DNA of 64,000 bases, from NCBI RefSeq assembly GCF_947496985.1, contig NZ_CANMEZ010000004.1:186001-250000 (forward strand). Reading direction: 5' to 3'. Shown piece by piece: positions 1 to 7,981 of this stretch (its first letter is position 1; every line of letters starts with the position of its first letter). This DNA comes from an uncultured Kordia sp. Its GTDB lineage: Bacteria > Bacteroidota > Bacteroidia > Flavobacteriales > Flavobacteriaceae. Position numbers and translations under genes: made by a program. The notes beneath the pieces are model-generated. The model saw only the letters and a list, made by a program, of their open reading frames with translations, was not told the origin of the DNA and made no database searches.

Positions 1-42
1 TTTTCAATTTTGTACCAGTTACAAATAACAAAAAAACGGATC

Positions 43-1491
43 ATGAAATTCAAATTATTAGTACTAGGAATTATTGGGCTACTATTTACAAGTTGTCAAA
101 ACGATCAATCTGTATTAGAAGTTACAACTTTCAAATTAAAATCTACTGCAAACTCTATTGAATTCAACAAGTTAGATGCGGAAGTTGAAACAAATTACAC
201 AAGTAAACAACCAGGTTTTATTAAACGCCAAAGTGGTGTAAATGAACACGGCGAATATGTTGTGTTAGTGTATTGGAGTACAATGTCAGCTGCAGAAGCA
301 TCCATGCAAAAATTTATGAATGATACATCTGTAGCTGATTTTGCGGCTATGATTGATGGAAATTCTATGAAAATGGCACGCTACAATAATAATGATGCTT
401 TCAAAGCAACTACAAGTGATTTTATTGAGGTGATGTCTTTTGACACTAAGGCTGATGCGAATCTAGAAGTTTTTCAGGAAACTAATAAAAAGGTTGAAAC
501 TGGATTTACAGTAAAACAAGAAGGTTTTTTACAGCGAATTATTGGGGAAAACGAAAAAGGGACGCAAGTAGTAGCTGTGTATTGGGATACAAAAACCAAT
601 TCTGATAAAGCATTAAAACCATTTATGCAAAATCCTATTGCTAAAGAATTTATGGGAATGATGAATCAATCATCAATTCATATTGGACGTTATCAAACAC
701 TTAAATCATTAAAAAATAATACAATGGAATTATCAAAAAAAGACAAAGTAGTAGCACTATTAAACAGTTTCAATACAGGCGATACAACACCTATTTCGTA
801 TATCAATCCTGAAAAATACATTCAACACAATCTAGCTGTTGGTGACGGCCTACAAGGTTTTGGAGAAGTTATGCAGCATGCACCACCACAAGGTTTTAAA
901 GCAAATGTAATAAGAGCTTTTGAAGATGGAAATTATGTAGTAACGCATACAGAATATGATTTCTTTGGACCTAAAGCAGGTTTCGATGTATTTCGTTTCG
1001 AAGACGGGAAAATTGTAGAGCATTGGGATAACTTATTGGAAACTCAACCAGCAAATCCAAGCGGAAGAACTCAGTTTGATGGAACTACTGAAATTACGGA
1101 TTTAGATAAAACAGCTGAAAATAAGGAAATTGTGAAAGGGTTCATAGAAAACGTATTGCTAAATCACGAAATGGATAAACTAACTACGTATATCAATCCT
1201 GAAAAATACTTGCAACATAATCCAGCGGTAGCTGATGGTTTGGATGGTTTTGGAGCTGCAATGAAGTATTTTGCTGAAAACGGATTGGTAATGGAATATA
1301 CGAAACTTCATAAAGTACTTGGGCAAGGAAATTTTGTATTGACTATGAGTGAAGGAAAATTTGGAAAAGGAGAACACACAGCGTTTTATGACTTATTTCG
1401 ATTAGAAAACGGTCAAATTGTAGAACATTGGGATGTAATTTCTGCAATTCCTCCAAAATCAGGATGGAAAAATGAGAACGGAAAATTTTAA
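43..1491 (+). CDS. Lipoprotein with two ABM-like and two SnoaL-like domains
   Basis: Predicted 482-residue lipoprotein. I start at the ATG at 43, because it gives a clean lipoprotein signal ending LLFTSC; the frame also opens at 10 but adds only a charged tail. About residues 20-120 and 125-215 are two copies of a ferredoxin-like dimeric alpha/beta-barrel segment of the antibiotic-biosynthesis-monooxygenase kind (matching 'TxKQPGFIKR' and 'TVKQEGFLQR', each followed by VVxVYW). Residues 230-355 and 360-482 are two SnoaL/NTF2-like domains sharing 'TYINPEKYxQHN', 'VxDGLxGFG' and 'GxIVEHWD'. No catalytic role can be assigned; SnoaL-like proteins often bind or isomerise small organic molecules. 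A terminator follows at 1515. The gene is complete. The domain calls are by eye from conserved patterns. Confidence 0.8.
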   Translation: MKFKLLVLGIIGLLFTSCQNDQSVLEVTTFKLKSTANSIEFNKLDAEVETNYTSKQPGFIKRQSGVNEHGEYVVLVYWSTMSAAEASMQKFMNDTSVADFAAMIDGNSMKMARYNNNDAFKATTSDFIEVMSFDTKADANLEVFQETNKKVETGFTVKQEGFLQRIIGENEKGTQVVAVYWDTKTNSDKALKPFMQNPIAKEFMGMMNQSSIHIGRYQTLKSLKNNTMELSKKDKVVALLNSFNTGDTTPISYINPEKYIQHNLAVGDGLQGFGEVMQHAPPQGFKANVIRAFEDGNYVVTHTEYDFFGPKAGFDVFRFEDGKIVEHWDNLLETQPANPSGRTQFDGTTEITDLDKTAENKEIVKGFIENVLLNHEMDKLTTYINPEKYLQHNPAVADGLDGFGAAMKYFAENGLVMEYTKLHKVLGQGNFVLTMSEGKFGKGEHTAFYDLFRLENGQIVEHWDVISAIPPKSGWKNENGKF

Positions 1492-1514
1492 AAATCCCTC
1501 GAATTACTAACTAT

Positions 1515-1550
1515 AAAAGGAATATCAACATGTTTGATGTTCCTTTTTTT
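1515..1550 (+). terminator. Rho-independent terminator after the four-domain lipoprotein
   Basis: A 13-bp stem (1515-1527 with 1535-1547, one G.T pair) and a 7-nt loop are followed by a T run to 1550. It also shows that the in-frame ATG at 1534, inside the hairpin, is not the start of the next gene. Confidence 0.85.
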
Positions 1551-1569
1551 AACTCAAAAAATTAAAGAA

Positions 1570-2199
1570 ATGCAAATAGTAACAACGAAAAAACAAATAG
1601 AAATGGTCATTAATGAATTATTCAAAGATTCAAAAAATGATTATATAAAAATGGCGAAAGGCATCGCAAAAGGAATCTTTAGACCTTTGCAACCTGCTGA
1701 TTTTAAAGAAGCGTATCTTTCTATCTCAAAAGAACAGGGAGAAAATTTAATAGAGCTCATACAAGAGAGCAATAGTAAAAATATTGTTGAATTTGGAACT
1801 TCATTTGGAATCTCAACTTTATATCTAGCGCAAGCGGCGATGGAAACAAGCGGTTATATTGTTACAACAGAACTAATTGAATCAAAAGCTAAAAAAGCTA
1901 TTCAAAATTTCACAAAAGCAGGTGTAAACGAATTGATTGAAATGAGAATCGGAAATGCTTTAGAAACGTTGAATAATTATAGCAAAGCAATAGATTTTTT
2001 ATTGCTAGATGGTTGGAAAGATTTATACCTACCATTATTTCAAATGCTAGAGTCTAATTTTCAAAAAGACACTATTATTTATGTCGACAATGCTGATATG
2101 TCTGATGTGCAAGCATTTTTAAGAACGATTAGCGAAAATTCAAAATATCAATTAGAATCAAAATATCATGGAAAAGTGATGCTAATTACTTTGAAATAG
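1570..2199 (+). CDS. Class I SAM-dependent O-methyltransferase-like protein
   Basis: A 209-residue protein of the COG4122 O-methyltransferase type. The ATG at 1570 is chosen because the earlier in-frame ATG at 1534 sits inside the upstream terminator. The SAM-binding glycine motif is visible as 'VEFGTSFGISTLYLA' around residues 75-90, an acidic residue after strand 2 as 'TTELIESKA', and the post-III region as 'DFLLLDGWKDLYLP', typical of the caffeoyl-CoA O-methyltransferase fold. 'YVDNADM' replaces the usual metal-binding D-N pair region, so metal dependence is plausible but not certain. The methyl acceptor is unknown. It stands alone, with 247 bases of unremarkable AT-rich DNA before the next gene. 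Confidence 0.82.
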   Translation: MQIVTTKKQIEMVINELFKDSKNDYIKMAKGIAKGIFRPLQPADFKEAYLSISKEQGENLIELIQESNSKNIVEFGTSFGISTLYLAQAAMETSGYIVTTELIESKAKKAIQNFTKAGVNELIEMRIGNALETLNNYSKAIDFLLLDGWKDLYLPLFQMLESNFQKDTIIYVDNADMSDVQAFLRTISENSKYQLESKYHGKVMLITLK

Positions 2200-2446
2200 T
2201 ATTTTTATTTAAGTAAAATATAAGGAAATTTGTAAATTTTTTATAATGAAGATGCTCTCCTTTTAACAAATTTTTATAGAGTCATAAAGAAATCATAAAT
2301 AGCAATGTATTAGATTGATAATACTTCATATTTACAATTTCATAGATGAAAAAGGGAAGTCGATAGATGTTTTTTGATAAATTAGAGGAAGTTTTAGAAG
2401 TTTGTGTCAACAATCAAAAAAACGAATAGCAATCAAAAAAAATCGT

Positions 2447-3352
2447 ATGAAAAAAGTAATTCTAATTTTAAGTATTATGTTACTACATGCTTGTAAAGAT
2501 CAACCGAAAGAACAAGCAGAAACAACACAAAAAGCGGTTATGTTGGCTGACAATGAAGAATTGAAAGAAATTTATAAACAAGATCAGGCATCGCGCAAAG
2601 TTGATAATATAGACTGGAAAGTTGTGTCTAAAAATGATAGTTTGCATAGGGTTCGAGTTCGTGAATTGTTGGCAGAAAACAAAGTGAATACTTCGTTAGA
2701 TTATCACAACGCGGCCATGATTTTCCAACACGGACGTGATTCTACAGATTATGGAATGGCTGTGCGACTTATGCAAAAATCAGTTGATTTAGATAGTACA
2801 GCGGATAAGTGGTTATTGGCAGCAGCTACCGATAGATATTTGTTAAGTAAAAATGAACCACAAATTTATGGTACGCAATATGAAAGACAACAAGGTGAAT
2901 TGTGGAAATTATCAAAGATGGATACTACAAAAATCACTGATGACGTACGTTTGGAATATGGTGTGCAAACTTTAGCAGAACAACGTGAACGTGTAAAAAA
3001 GATGAATAGCAAACAACTATCCGAGTTGACAGCGTCAGGAAAATCGATTGTAGAAATTATCACATTCATCAAAAATGAAGATTTAAAAGCATCAAAGTAC
3101 GACTTATCTGAAAGCGGTATCAATGTATTTGGATATAGTATAATGACTAGTGGAAATACTAAAGATGCACTAGCTATTTTTAAGCTAAATACAGAGTTGT
3201 ACCCTAGTGGTTTCAATACATTTGATAGTTACGGGGAGTGTTTTTTAGCTTTGGGAGATACTATAAATGCAATTAAAAACTATCAAAAATCACTGGATTT
3301 AAATCCTGAAAATACGAATGCAACTAATATTCTTTCTGAAATAAAGAAATAA
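2447..3352 (+). CDS. DUF6624/TPR lipoprotein
   Basis: A 301-residue lipoprotein starting at the ATG at 2447 (signal ending LLHAC, then KDQPKEQ). Residues about 75-165 contain the DUF6624-type pattern 'DYHNAAMIFQHG', 'DYGMAVRLMQKSV' and 'WLLAAATDRYLL', a Bacteroidota family of unknown function. The last 80 residues look like two TPR units ('GYSIMTSGNTKDALAIFKLN', 'CFLALGDTINAIKNYQKSL'). It lies 7 bp upstream of a LytS-type sensor kinase and its LytTR regulator, so all three are probably one operon and the lipoprotein may be an accessory or output of that signalling pair. No catalytic motif is visible. Confidence 0.85.
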   Translation: MKKVILILSIMLLHACKDQPKEQAETTQKAVMLADNEELKEIYKQDQASRKVDNIDWKVVSKNDSLHRVRVRELLAENKVNTSLDYHNAAMIFQHGRDSTDYGMAVRLMQKSVDLDSTADKWLLAAATDRYLLSKNEPQIYGTQYERQQGELWKLSKMDTTKITDDVRLEYGVQTLAEQRERVKKMNSKQLSELTASGKSIVEIITFIKNEDLKASKYDLSESGINVFGYSIMTSGNTKDALAIFKLNTELYPSGFNTFDSYGECFLALGDTINAIKNYQKSLDLNPENTNATNILSEIKK

Positions 3353-3359
3353 GAAATAC

Positions 3360-4361
3360 ATGATATCATTTCGTATTGAAAATATCATTAAAAAAGAAGT
3401 GTATTTACATCTGATATTTTGGATACTATATATTATGTATCCGTTATTTAAATATACAGACAGTAATTATATTTTTGTACAATGGGTTGCGGCAAATAGT
3501 AATATTGTATTGCTTTTAGTTACGGTATATACGTGTTATTGCTTTTTCTTTTCTTGGCGTAATAGCTATAAAATTCCAGTCTTACTGTTATTTTTTGCTG
3601 TGATGACAATTCTTGGTGTGTTATTTTCTGAATACATTCTAAACCTTTATATCTATCATTTGGATGGTTATTCGTATAAAACGCATGCATTAGGAGTTTT
3701 GAGTGAATATGCATTGGTCGGTTTGATATTTTATAGTTTTTATAGTTTTAAAAAATCATACATACTAAGTAATCATCTTCGAGTTGCAGAATTGAAAAAT
3801 TTGAAAGCTCAGATAAATCCACACTTCTTGTTTAATATGTTGAATAATATTTATGCGTATACATTAACAAATGATGCAAAAGCTTCGGAATTAATCTTGA
3901 AACTATCTGATAATTTCAAATATGTATTACATGAAGGTAAAAAAGAACAGGTTTCGCTTCAGTTAGATTGGGAGCACATTAAAGATTATATTTATATCAA
4001 TAGTTTGCGTTGGGAAAACAAAATTGTTTTTGAAGTTTCAGAAGAAATTACGAATAAAAATGTAATCATTTCACCTTTGATTTTAATCACTTTTGTGGAA
4101 AACGCAGTTAAATATACAAGTAAATTAAAAGGAAAGCATAATATAGTTATTCAATTGAAAGTGAATGATGAGGAATTGTTTTTTAAGTGTCAAAATCCGT
4201 ATAATGCTGCATATGTTTTGACCGACGATTGGAAGTCAAGCGGAGTAGGGTTGAAGAATACTCAAAAACGATTGGAATTATTATATCCAAATCAACATGA
4301 ATTAAAAATAGACGATCAAAAAAATCAATTTATTGTCACTTTAAAACTTCGTTTATGTTAA
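3360..4361 (+). CDS. LytS/YehU-type sensor histidine kinase
   Basis: A 333-residue inner-membrane kinase. Four hydrophobic segments span about residues 15-135, followed by the His_kinase (PF06580) core: 'LKAQINPHFLFNMLNNI' with the phosphoaccepting histidine at 155, then an HATPase region with 'LILITFVENAVKYT' (N-box) and a late 'GVGLKNTQKRLELLY' G-box. There is no sensor domain outside the membrane segments, so the signal is probably sensed in or near the membrane. The gene overlaps the next one, a LytTR response regulator, by 7 bp, the usual arrangement for a cognate pair in Bacteroidota. Confidence 0.93.
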   Translation: MISFRIENIIKKEVYLHLIFWILYIMYPLFKYTDSNYIFVQWVAANSNIVLLLVTVYTCYCFFFSWRNSYKIPVLLLFFAVMTILGVLFSEYILNLYIYHLDGYSYKTHALGVLSEYALVGLIFYSFYSFKKSYILSNHLRVAELKNLKAQINPHFLFNMLNNIYAYTLTNDAKASELILKLSDNFKYVLHEGKKEQVSLQLDWEHIKDYIYINSLRWENKIVFEVSEEITNKNVIISPLILITFVENAVKYTSKLKGKHNIVIQLKVNDEELFFKCQNPYNAAYVLTDDWKSSGVGLKNTQKRLELLYPNQHELKIDDQKNQFIVTLKLRLC

Positions 4362-5023
4362 AATGTATGATTCTAGAAGATGAAAAAAATGCGCAATCAA
4401 TTCTATTGCATTATATTGAAAAGACAAACTTTATCAGTTGTATAGGTGTATACGAATCAGGTTTGGATATTCCGCAAGAACGGCTAGAAATAGTAGATTT
4501 TATGTTTCTAGATATGGAATTACCAGAATTAAACGGTTTGACTTTTTTAAAAACACTTACAAATCCTCCAAAAGTTATTATTACAACGGCTTATCCAGAT
4601 TTTGCTATTGAAGCTTTTGAACAAGCTGTTGTTGATTATATGATAAAACCGTTTTCGTATGTTCGCTTTTTAACGGCTGTGAATAGAATACGAACCACAA
4701 AATTATTGTTAGATGATACGGAATATATATTCATTTACGCAGATAAAGTAACGCATAAAGTAAAACGGAATGATATTCTTTACATTAAATCAGAACTTGA
4801 TTATGTAGCAATTGTTACGTTAGAAGAAAAAATATTAACGCTTGGTAGTTTGTCAAGTTGGTTGAAAAAGTTAGATACTTCCATCTTTATCCAAATTCAC
4901 AGATCGTATATAGTTAATACAAATCGTTTAAAGAAGATAAAATCGAATGTTGTTTTAGTGGAAACTGTCGAAATTCCTATTGGTAGCACTTATAAGTCAA
5001 TTGTAAAAAAACGATATACCTAA
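4355..5023 (+). CDS. LytTR-family response regulator
   Basis: A 222-residue response regulator. The receiver domain occupies residues 1-120, with acidic pocket 'LEDE' near residue 8, phosphoacceptor Asp53 in 'FMFLDMELPELNG' and the conserved Lys in 'MIKPF'. The C-terminal LytTR DNA-binding domain covers residues 125-222 ('ILYIKSELDYVAIV', 'FIQIHRSYIVN'). It overlaps the kinase gene by 7 bp and is its likely partner. A perfect hairpin directly after the stop ends the operon. Targets are unknown; the upstream lipoprotein in the same operon is one candidate. Confidence 0.94.
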   Translation: MLKCMILEDEKNAQSILLHYIEKTNFISCIGVYESGLDIPQERLEIVDFMFLDMELPELNGLTFLKTLTNPPKVIITTAYPDFAIEAFEQAVVDYMIKPFSYVRFLTAVNRIRTTKLLLDDTEYIFIYADKVTHKVKRNDILYIKSELDYVAIVTLEEKILTLGSLSSWLKKLDTSIFIQIHRSYIVNTNRLKKIKSNVVLVETVEIPIGSTYKSIVKKRYT

Positions 5024-5026
5024 AAA

Positions 5027-5058
5027 AAATAACAGCTACTTATAAGTAGCTGTTATTT
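5027..5058. terminator. Bidirectional terminator between convergent genes
   Basis: A perfect inverted repeat: 16-bp arms 5027-5042 and 5043-5058 (core AACAGCTACTTA) with A and T tracts on its two sides. It lies between the LytTR regulator (plus) and the OB-fold lipoprotein (minus), so it can serve both. Confidence 0.85.
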
Positions 5059-5090
5059 CTATATATTTTAAATAATGTGTTTATGTGTAG

Positions 5091-5504
5091 TTAATTAGAT
5101 ATTAATCCCCAAGTAGCATCTTTAATCACATATCTACGAGTCGGGCTATCTGAGCCTGTAGCACTCGTTGCTGGTGTTTCTTTACTTTGCGATGCGCTTT
5201 CACGTTTTTGTATTTGTACAGGAGAATCATATGTTTCTACAATAACTCCAGTAACAATAACGGTTTTTCCATCCGTTCCTGAAGCGTTATATTCTGCAGG
5301 CCAACTTTCTAATTTGTCAATCCAAATAGAAGCATTGTCATTCGTAATAACGAGTGCTCCATACTTCGTATTGCTTGCTGTTCCTTCAATGGTGATTCTT
5401 TTACCTAATAATTTGCTAAAATCTCGTTCATTGGAAATATCAGTTTCTAGGTCTTTTGAACAGGCGGTAAGGAGTACTAGTAATACTACGATTAACTTTT
5501 TCAT
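5091..5504 (-). CDS. Small OB-fold-like lipoprotein
   Basis: A 137-residue lipoprotein (signal ending LLTAC, mature N-terminus SKDLET). The middle of the protein, about residues 28-95 ('LLGKRITIEGTASNTKYGALVITND', then 'GKTVIVTGVIVETYDSP'), alternates beta strands in the way of an OB-fold found in periplasmic and lipoprotein BOF-type proteins. No catalytic residue is obvious. A Ser/Thr-rich stretch precedes the C-terminal 'YVIKDATWGLISN'. It converges on the LytTR regulator across a shared terminator. Function unknown; the fold call is by eye. Confidence 0.75.
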   Translation of the reverse strand: MKKLIVVLLVLLTACSKDLETDISNERDFSKLLGKRITIEGTASNTKYGALVITNDNASIWIDKLESWPAEYNASGTDGKTVIVTGVIVETYDSPVQIQKRESASQSKETPATSATGSDSPTRRYVIKDATWGLISN

Positions 5505-5682
5505 TCTTTATAAGTCTTGTTGGTTTTTGCTAATATGTCTCTAATATAGCTTTTTATACTATTTGAAACAACTATTAATGAGGGAATTCGCATTTTTATG
5601 GGATAAACTTCCTTATTTTACAGTAATTTCAGTTCAAATGTAAAAAGTTTTTTTAAGGATAGAAATATCTTTAAAATAAAAA

Positions 5683-5709
5683 AGGTTGTAACATTTAATG
5701 TTACAACCT
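5683..5709 (-). terminator. Terminator of the small Cys-containing lipoprotein
   Basis: A 13-bp inverted repeat (arms 5683-5695 and 5697-5709). On the minus strand it is followed by a T-rich run (complement of 5676-5682). It lies 31 bp beyond the stop of the 52-residue lipoprotein. Confidence 0.75.
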
Positions 5710-5739
5710 GTGAAAGTATATATAATTGGATAGTTTTTC

Positions 5740-5898
5740 TTAGTAAACTTCTACGCAAGAAGCGTCTTCAGCTGTCATGATGTAATTTTCTTTTGCGTCA
5801 TCTGTATCTGCAAAATTAACACCTTTTCCCATACAGTTAGATCCACATGATGCTAACAATAAACCTGCTGCAGCGATTAATAATAATGATTTTTTCAT
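5740..5898 (-). CDS. 52-residue lipoprotein
   Basis: A short gene read directly from the minus strand: start codon at 5896-5898, stop at 5740-5742. The product begins MKKSLLLIAAAGLLLASCGS, a textbook lipoprotein signal with the lipidated Cys at 18. The mature part is about 35 residues, acidic, with two further Cys ('NCMGKG' and 'DASCVEVY') that could form a disulfide. It has its own terminator 31 bp downstream, which supports it being real. Function unknown. Confidence 0.75.
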   Translation of the reverse strand: MKKSLLLIAAAGLLLASCGSNCMGKGVNFADTDDAKENYIMTAEDASCVEVY

Positions 5899-6208
5899 AA
5901 TGATAGTAGTTGTAATGTTAATAATCTGATAAATTGATTTTCTTAAGCCTAGAAAGTAATGTTTTGCCCTTACTACTTTCTGAAAACAAATGTATATAGT
6001 GAGTCGTTAACCGAAACATTTAATCGTTTACCTGTTTAAATTATCGTTAAATTACATAAAAACGATCTTTTTTGACTATTCGAAGAGGGAAAATAACCAT
6101 TCGTCGACACTTTCCCCCTTTTCAAAAGGGGAAAAACCCCCTAAGAGAACAGGTAGATATACGTGTGTGTTTATTGATAAATAACTTTGTAACTTGTATG
6201 ATTGGTAT
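5899..6208. other. Intergenic stretch with alternating G/C hairpins, no supported gene
   Basis: About 310 bases without a credible gene. At 6114-6140 runs of C, G and C again (CCCCC..GGGG..CCCCC) can form two mutually exclusive hairpins: 6115-6122 with 6124-6131, or GGGG 6128-6131 with the C run at 6137-6141. This GC-rich patch stands out in its AT-rich surroundings and looks like a dispersed intergenic element of the type seen in flavobacterial genomes. Confidence 0.4.
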
Positions 6209-6234
6209 AAAAAAAGCGAACTAGAGTAGTTCGC
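6209..6234 (-). terminator. Terminator of the SUI1-to-PBP operon
   Basis: An 8-bp stem (GCGAACTA 6216-6223 with TAGTTCGC 6227-6234) and a 3-nt loop. On the minus strand it is followed by seven T (complement of 6209-6215). It sits 9 bp after the stop of the last gene of the minus-strand operon. Confidence 0.88.
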
Positions 6235-6242
6235 CGTTGTTT

Positions 6243-7097
6243 TTATAGAAATTTGTGAGTCAGATCGTTGTAGTTCCATTTTTCAGGAATAATGTCTAAA
6301 CTGAGTAGTTTGTCTTGTACTTTGGTAATGGTTTTTTCGTCGATTAATTCTTGACTCCATTCGGTCAATGACAACCATTTTTGTACATCTTCTAATTGTT
6401 GTTCATATCGTGCAGCAATCATTTCGTCGATATTCGGAATTTGCTTGAAATCAGTTGTCATATCGTTGATAATACGTAATATTGTTTTAACTGTTTCTTC
6501 ATCTTCTGCTAATAATTCATTTCGAACAGCAATTACAAAACACGGCCAAGGAGTAGGACAGTCATGCACTCGTCTAAAAATCCCTTGATCTACTAAAGGT
6601 TTAGTTGTAAAGTGTTCCCACATAAAATAATCACCTTTGCCTTTATTTAAACCATTAATAGCACCTTCAAGATTTTTGATCACTTCAAAATCTAAGTTAT
6701 CGGTATCCCAATCATTGTTTTCAGCATTTATATACGCCATTAAATGCGAACCTGAACCATAACGACTTATGGCAGCCTTAGTACCTTTTAAATCATCTAT
6801 AGTGCTATAGGGTGAATCTGCAGCTACATGAATTCCCCAAATTAAAGGCGATTGTACAAAGGTTTGTACTATTTTAGAAGGATTTCCAGCAATGATATCT
6901 TTAATAATTCCTTCTGTAAGAATAACAGCAATATCAATTTTTTCGCTTCTAAGCGCTTTACACATTGCGCCAGTTCCACCAGGATAATCTTTCCAACGAA
7001 GCTCAATTCCTTCTTTCTCGTAAGCACGTTCTTTAAGTGTAAGATACCAAGCTAGGTTGAAATGCTCAGGAACTCCACCAATTTTTATTTTCTTCAT
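6243..7097 (-). CDS. Substrate-binding-protein-like (PBP2 fold) protein without signal peptide
   Basis: A 284-residue protein resembling periplasmic solute-binding proteins of the NMT1/SsuA kind: 'IKIGGVPEHFNLAWYLTLKERAYEKEGIELRW' at the N-terminus, then 'GTGAMCKALRSEKIDIAVILTEG', and 'IDDLKGTKAAISRYGSGSH' at about 105-122. Unlike transporter subunits it has no signal peptide or lipobox, and no permease or ATPase lies nearby. It is the last gene of a four-gene operon with SUI1, DUF1835 and a nucleoside phosphorylase, 14 bp after the phosphorylase. A cytoplasmic ligand-binding or enzymatic role (as in pyrimidine-precursor synthases of this fold) is possible but is inference. Confidence 0.8.
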   Translation of the reverse strand: MKKIKIGGVPEHFNLAWYLTLKERAYEKEGIELRWKDYPGGTGAMCKALRSEKIDIAVILTEGIIKDIIAGNPSKIVQTFVQSPLIWGIHVAADSPYSTIDDLKGTKAAISRYGSGSHLMAYINAENNDWDTDNLDFEVIKNLEGAINGLNKGKGDYFMWEHFTTKPLVDQGIFRRVHDCPTPWPCFVIAVRNELLAEDEETVKTILRIINDMTTDFKQIPNIDEMIAARYEQQLEDVQKWLSLTEWSQELIDEKTITKVQDKLLSLDIIPEKWNYNDLTHKFL

Positions 7098-7111
7098 TTG
7101 AGACTTTTGTA

Positions 7112-7981
7112 TTATACTAATTTACCTAAAGTATATTGAATCAATTGATCAACTGTTTGTTTAGGTGTTTTGCTAAATTGACCCAAAGGTCGGTTTGCAA
7201 TAATGGCATTCATAGAAATGGCTCTATGTCCTAATAAACTAGCCAAACCGTAAATTCCGGCAGTTTCCATCTCTAAATTTGTAATTTGTGTACCTTCATA
7301 ATTAAATGAAGCTAGTTTATCATTTAAGCCTTCATCTTGAAGATTTAAACGTATTTTACGACTTTGTGGTCCGTAAAAACCAACATTAGTCGCAGTAAAA
7401 CCTAAAACAGTTTGTTCGGACGCTATTTGGTCGACTAAACCTTTGTGAGCTTTCACTACGTATGGCATTGATTTTTTTGCAAACCAATCTGCATGCTTTG
7501 CAAACGCTTCTGCAATGGCAGTATCCTGAACGTGTTCACTATCATAAAAATGTAGTAAGCTGTCAAATCCTACGGCATATTCACTGATTAAAAAACTGTC
7601 CACAGGAATATTTGATTGTATAGAACCCGAAGTTCCAATACGGATAATGTCTAATTGTTTGTGTGTGTCTTTTACTTGTCGTGTGTTAAAATCCACATTC
7701 ACCAAAGCATCTAATTCGTTGAAAACAATATCAATATTGTCGGTTCCGATTCCTGTAGAAATTACAGTAATTCGTTTGCCTTTGTAGGTTCCTGTGTGTG
7801 TGATAAATTCACGTTTTCCTTTTTTAACTTCAATCGTATCAAAATAGTTACTTACTGAAGAAACTCTATCTGGATCACCAACAGTTATAATAGTTGATGC
7901 AATATCTTCGGGAAGAATGTTTAAGTGATAAATACTTCCGTCTGGGTTTAAAATCAATTCTGATTCTGCTATTCTACTCAT
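7112..7981 (-). CDS. Nucleoside phosphorylase (PNP/UDP family)
   Basis: A 289-residue member of the purine/uridine phosphorylase superfamily. It shows the phosphate-binding 'VGDPDRV' near residue 35, 'HTGTYKGKRITVISTGIGTDNIDIV' at about 62-86, 'IIRIGTSGSIQ' near residue 112, and the ribose/base-site 'NLEMETAGIYGLASLLGHRA' near residue 240. Such enzymes cleave nucleosides with phosphate to a base and (deoxy)ribose-1-phosphate in the cytoplasm; here the order of motifs is closest to uridine phosphorylases, but base preference cannot be read safely. It overlaps the DUF1835 gene by 8 bp. Confidence 0.9.
   Translation of the reverse strand: MSRIAESELILNPDGSIYHLNILPEDIASTIITVGDPDRVSSVSNYFDTIEVKKGKREFITHTGTYKGKRITVISTGIGTDNIDIVFNELDALVNVDFNTRQVKDTHKQLDIIRIGTSGSIQSNIPVDSFLISEYAVGFDSLLHFYDSEHVQDTAIAEAFAKHADWFAKKSMPYVVKAHKGLVDQIASEQTVLGFTATNVGFYGPQSRKIRLNLQDEGLNDKLASFNYEGTQITNLEMETAGIYGLASLLGHRAISMNAIIANRPLGQFSKTPKQTVDQLIQYTLGKLV

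Noticed and set aside
1534-1569. Upstream ATG of the methyltransferase gene
   Set aside because: It lies inside the terminator hairpin of the previous gene; the ATG at 1570 is better.
6076-6279. Minus-strand 67-codon frame
   Set aside because: It runs through the operon terminator at 6209-6234 and the G/C hairpin patch and overlaps the end of the binding-protein-like gene; it has no credible protein character.
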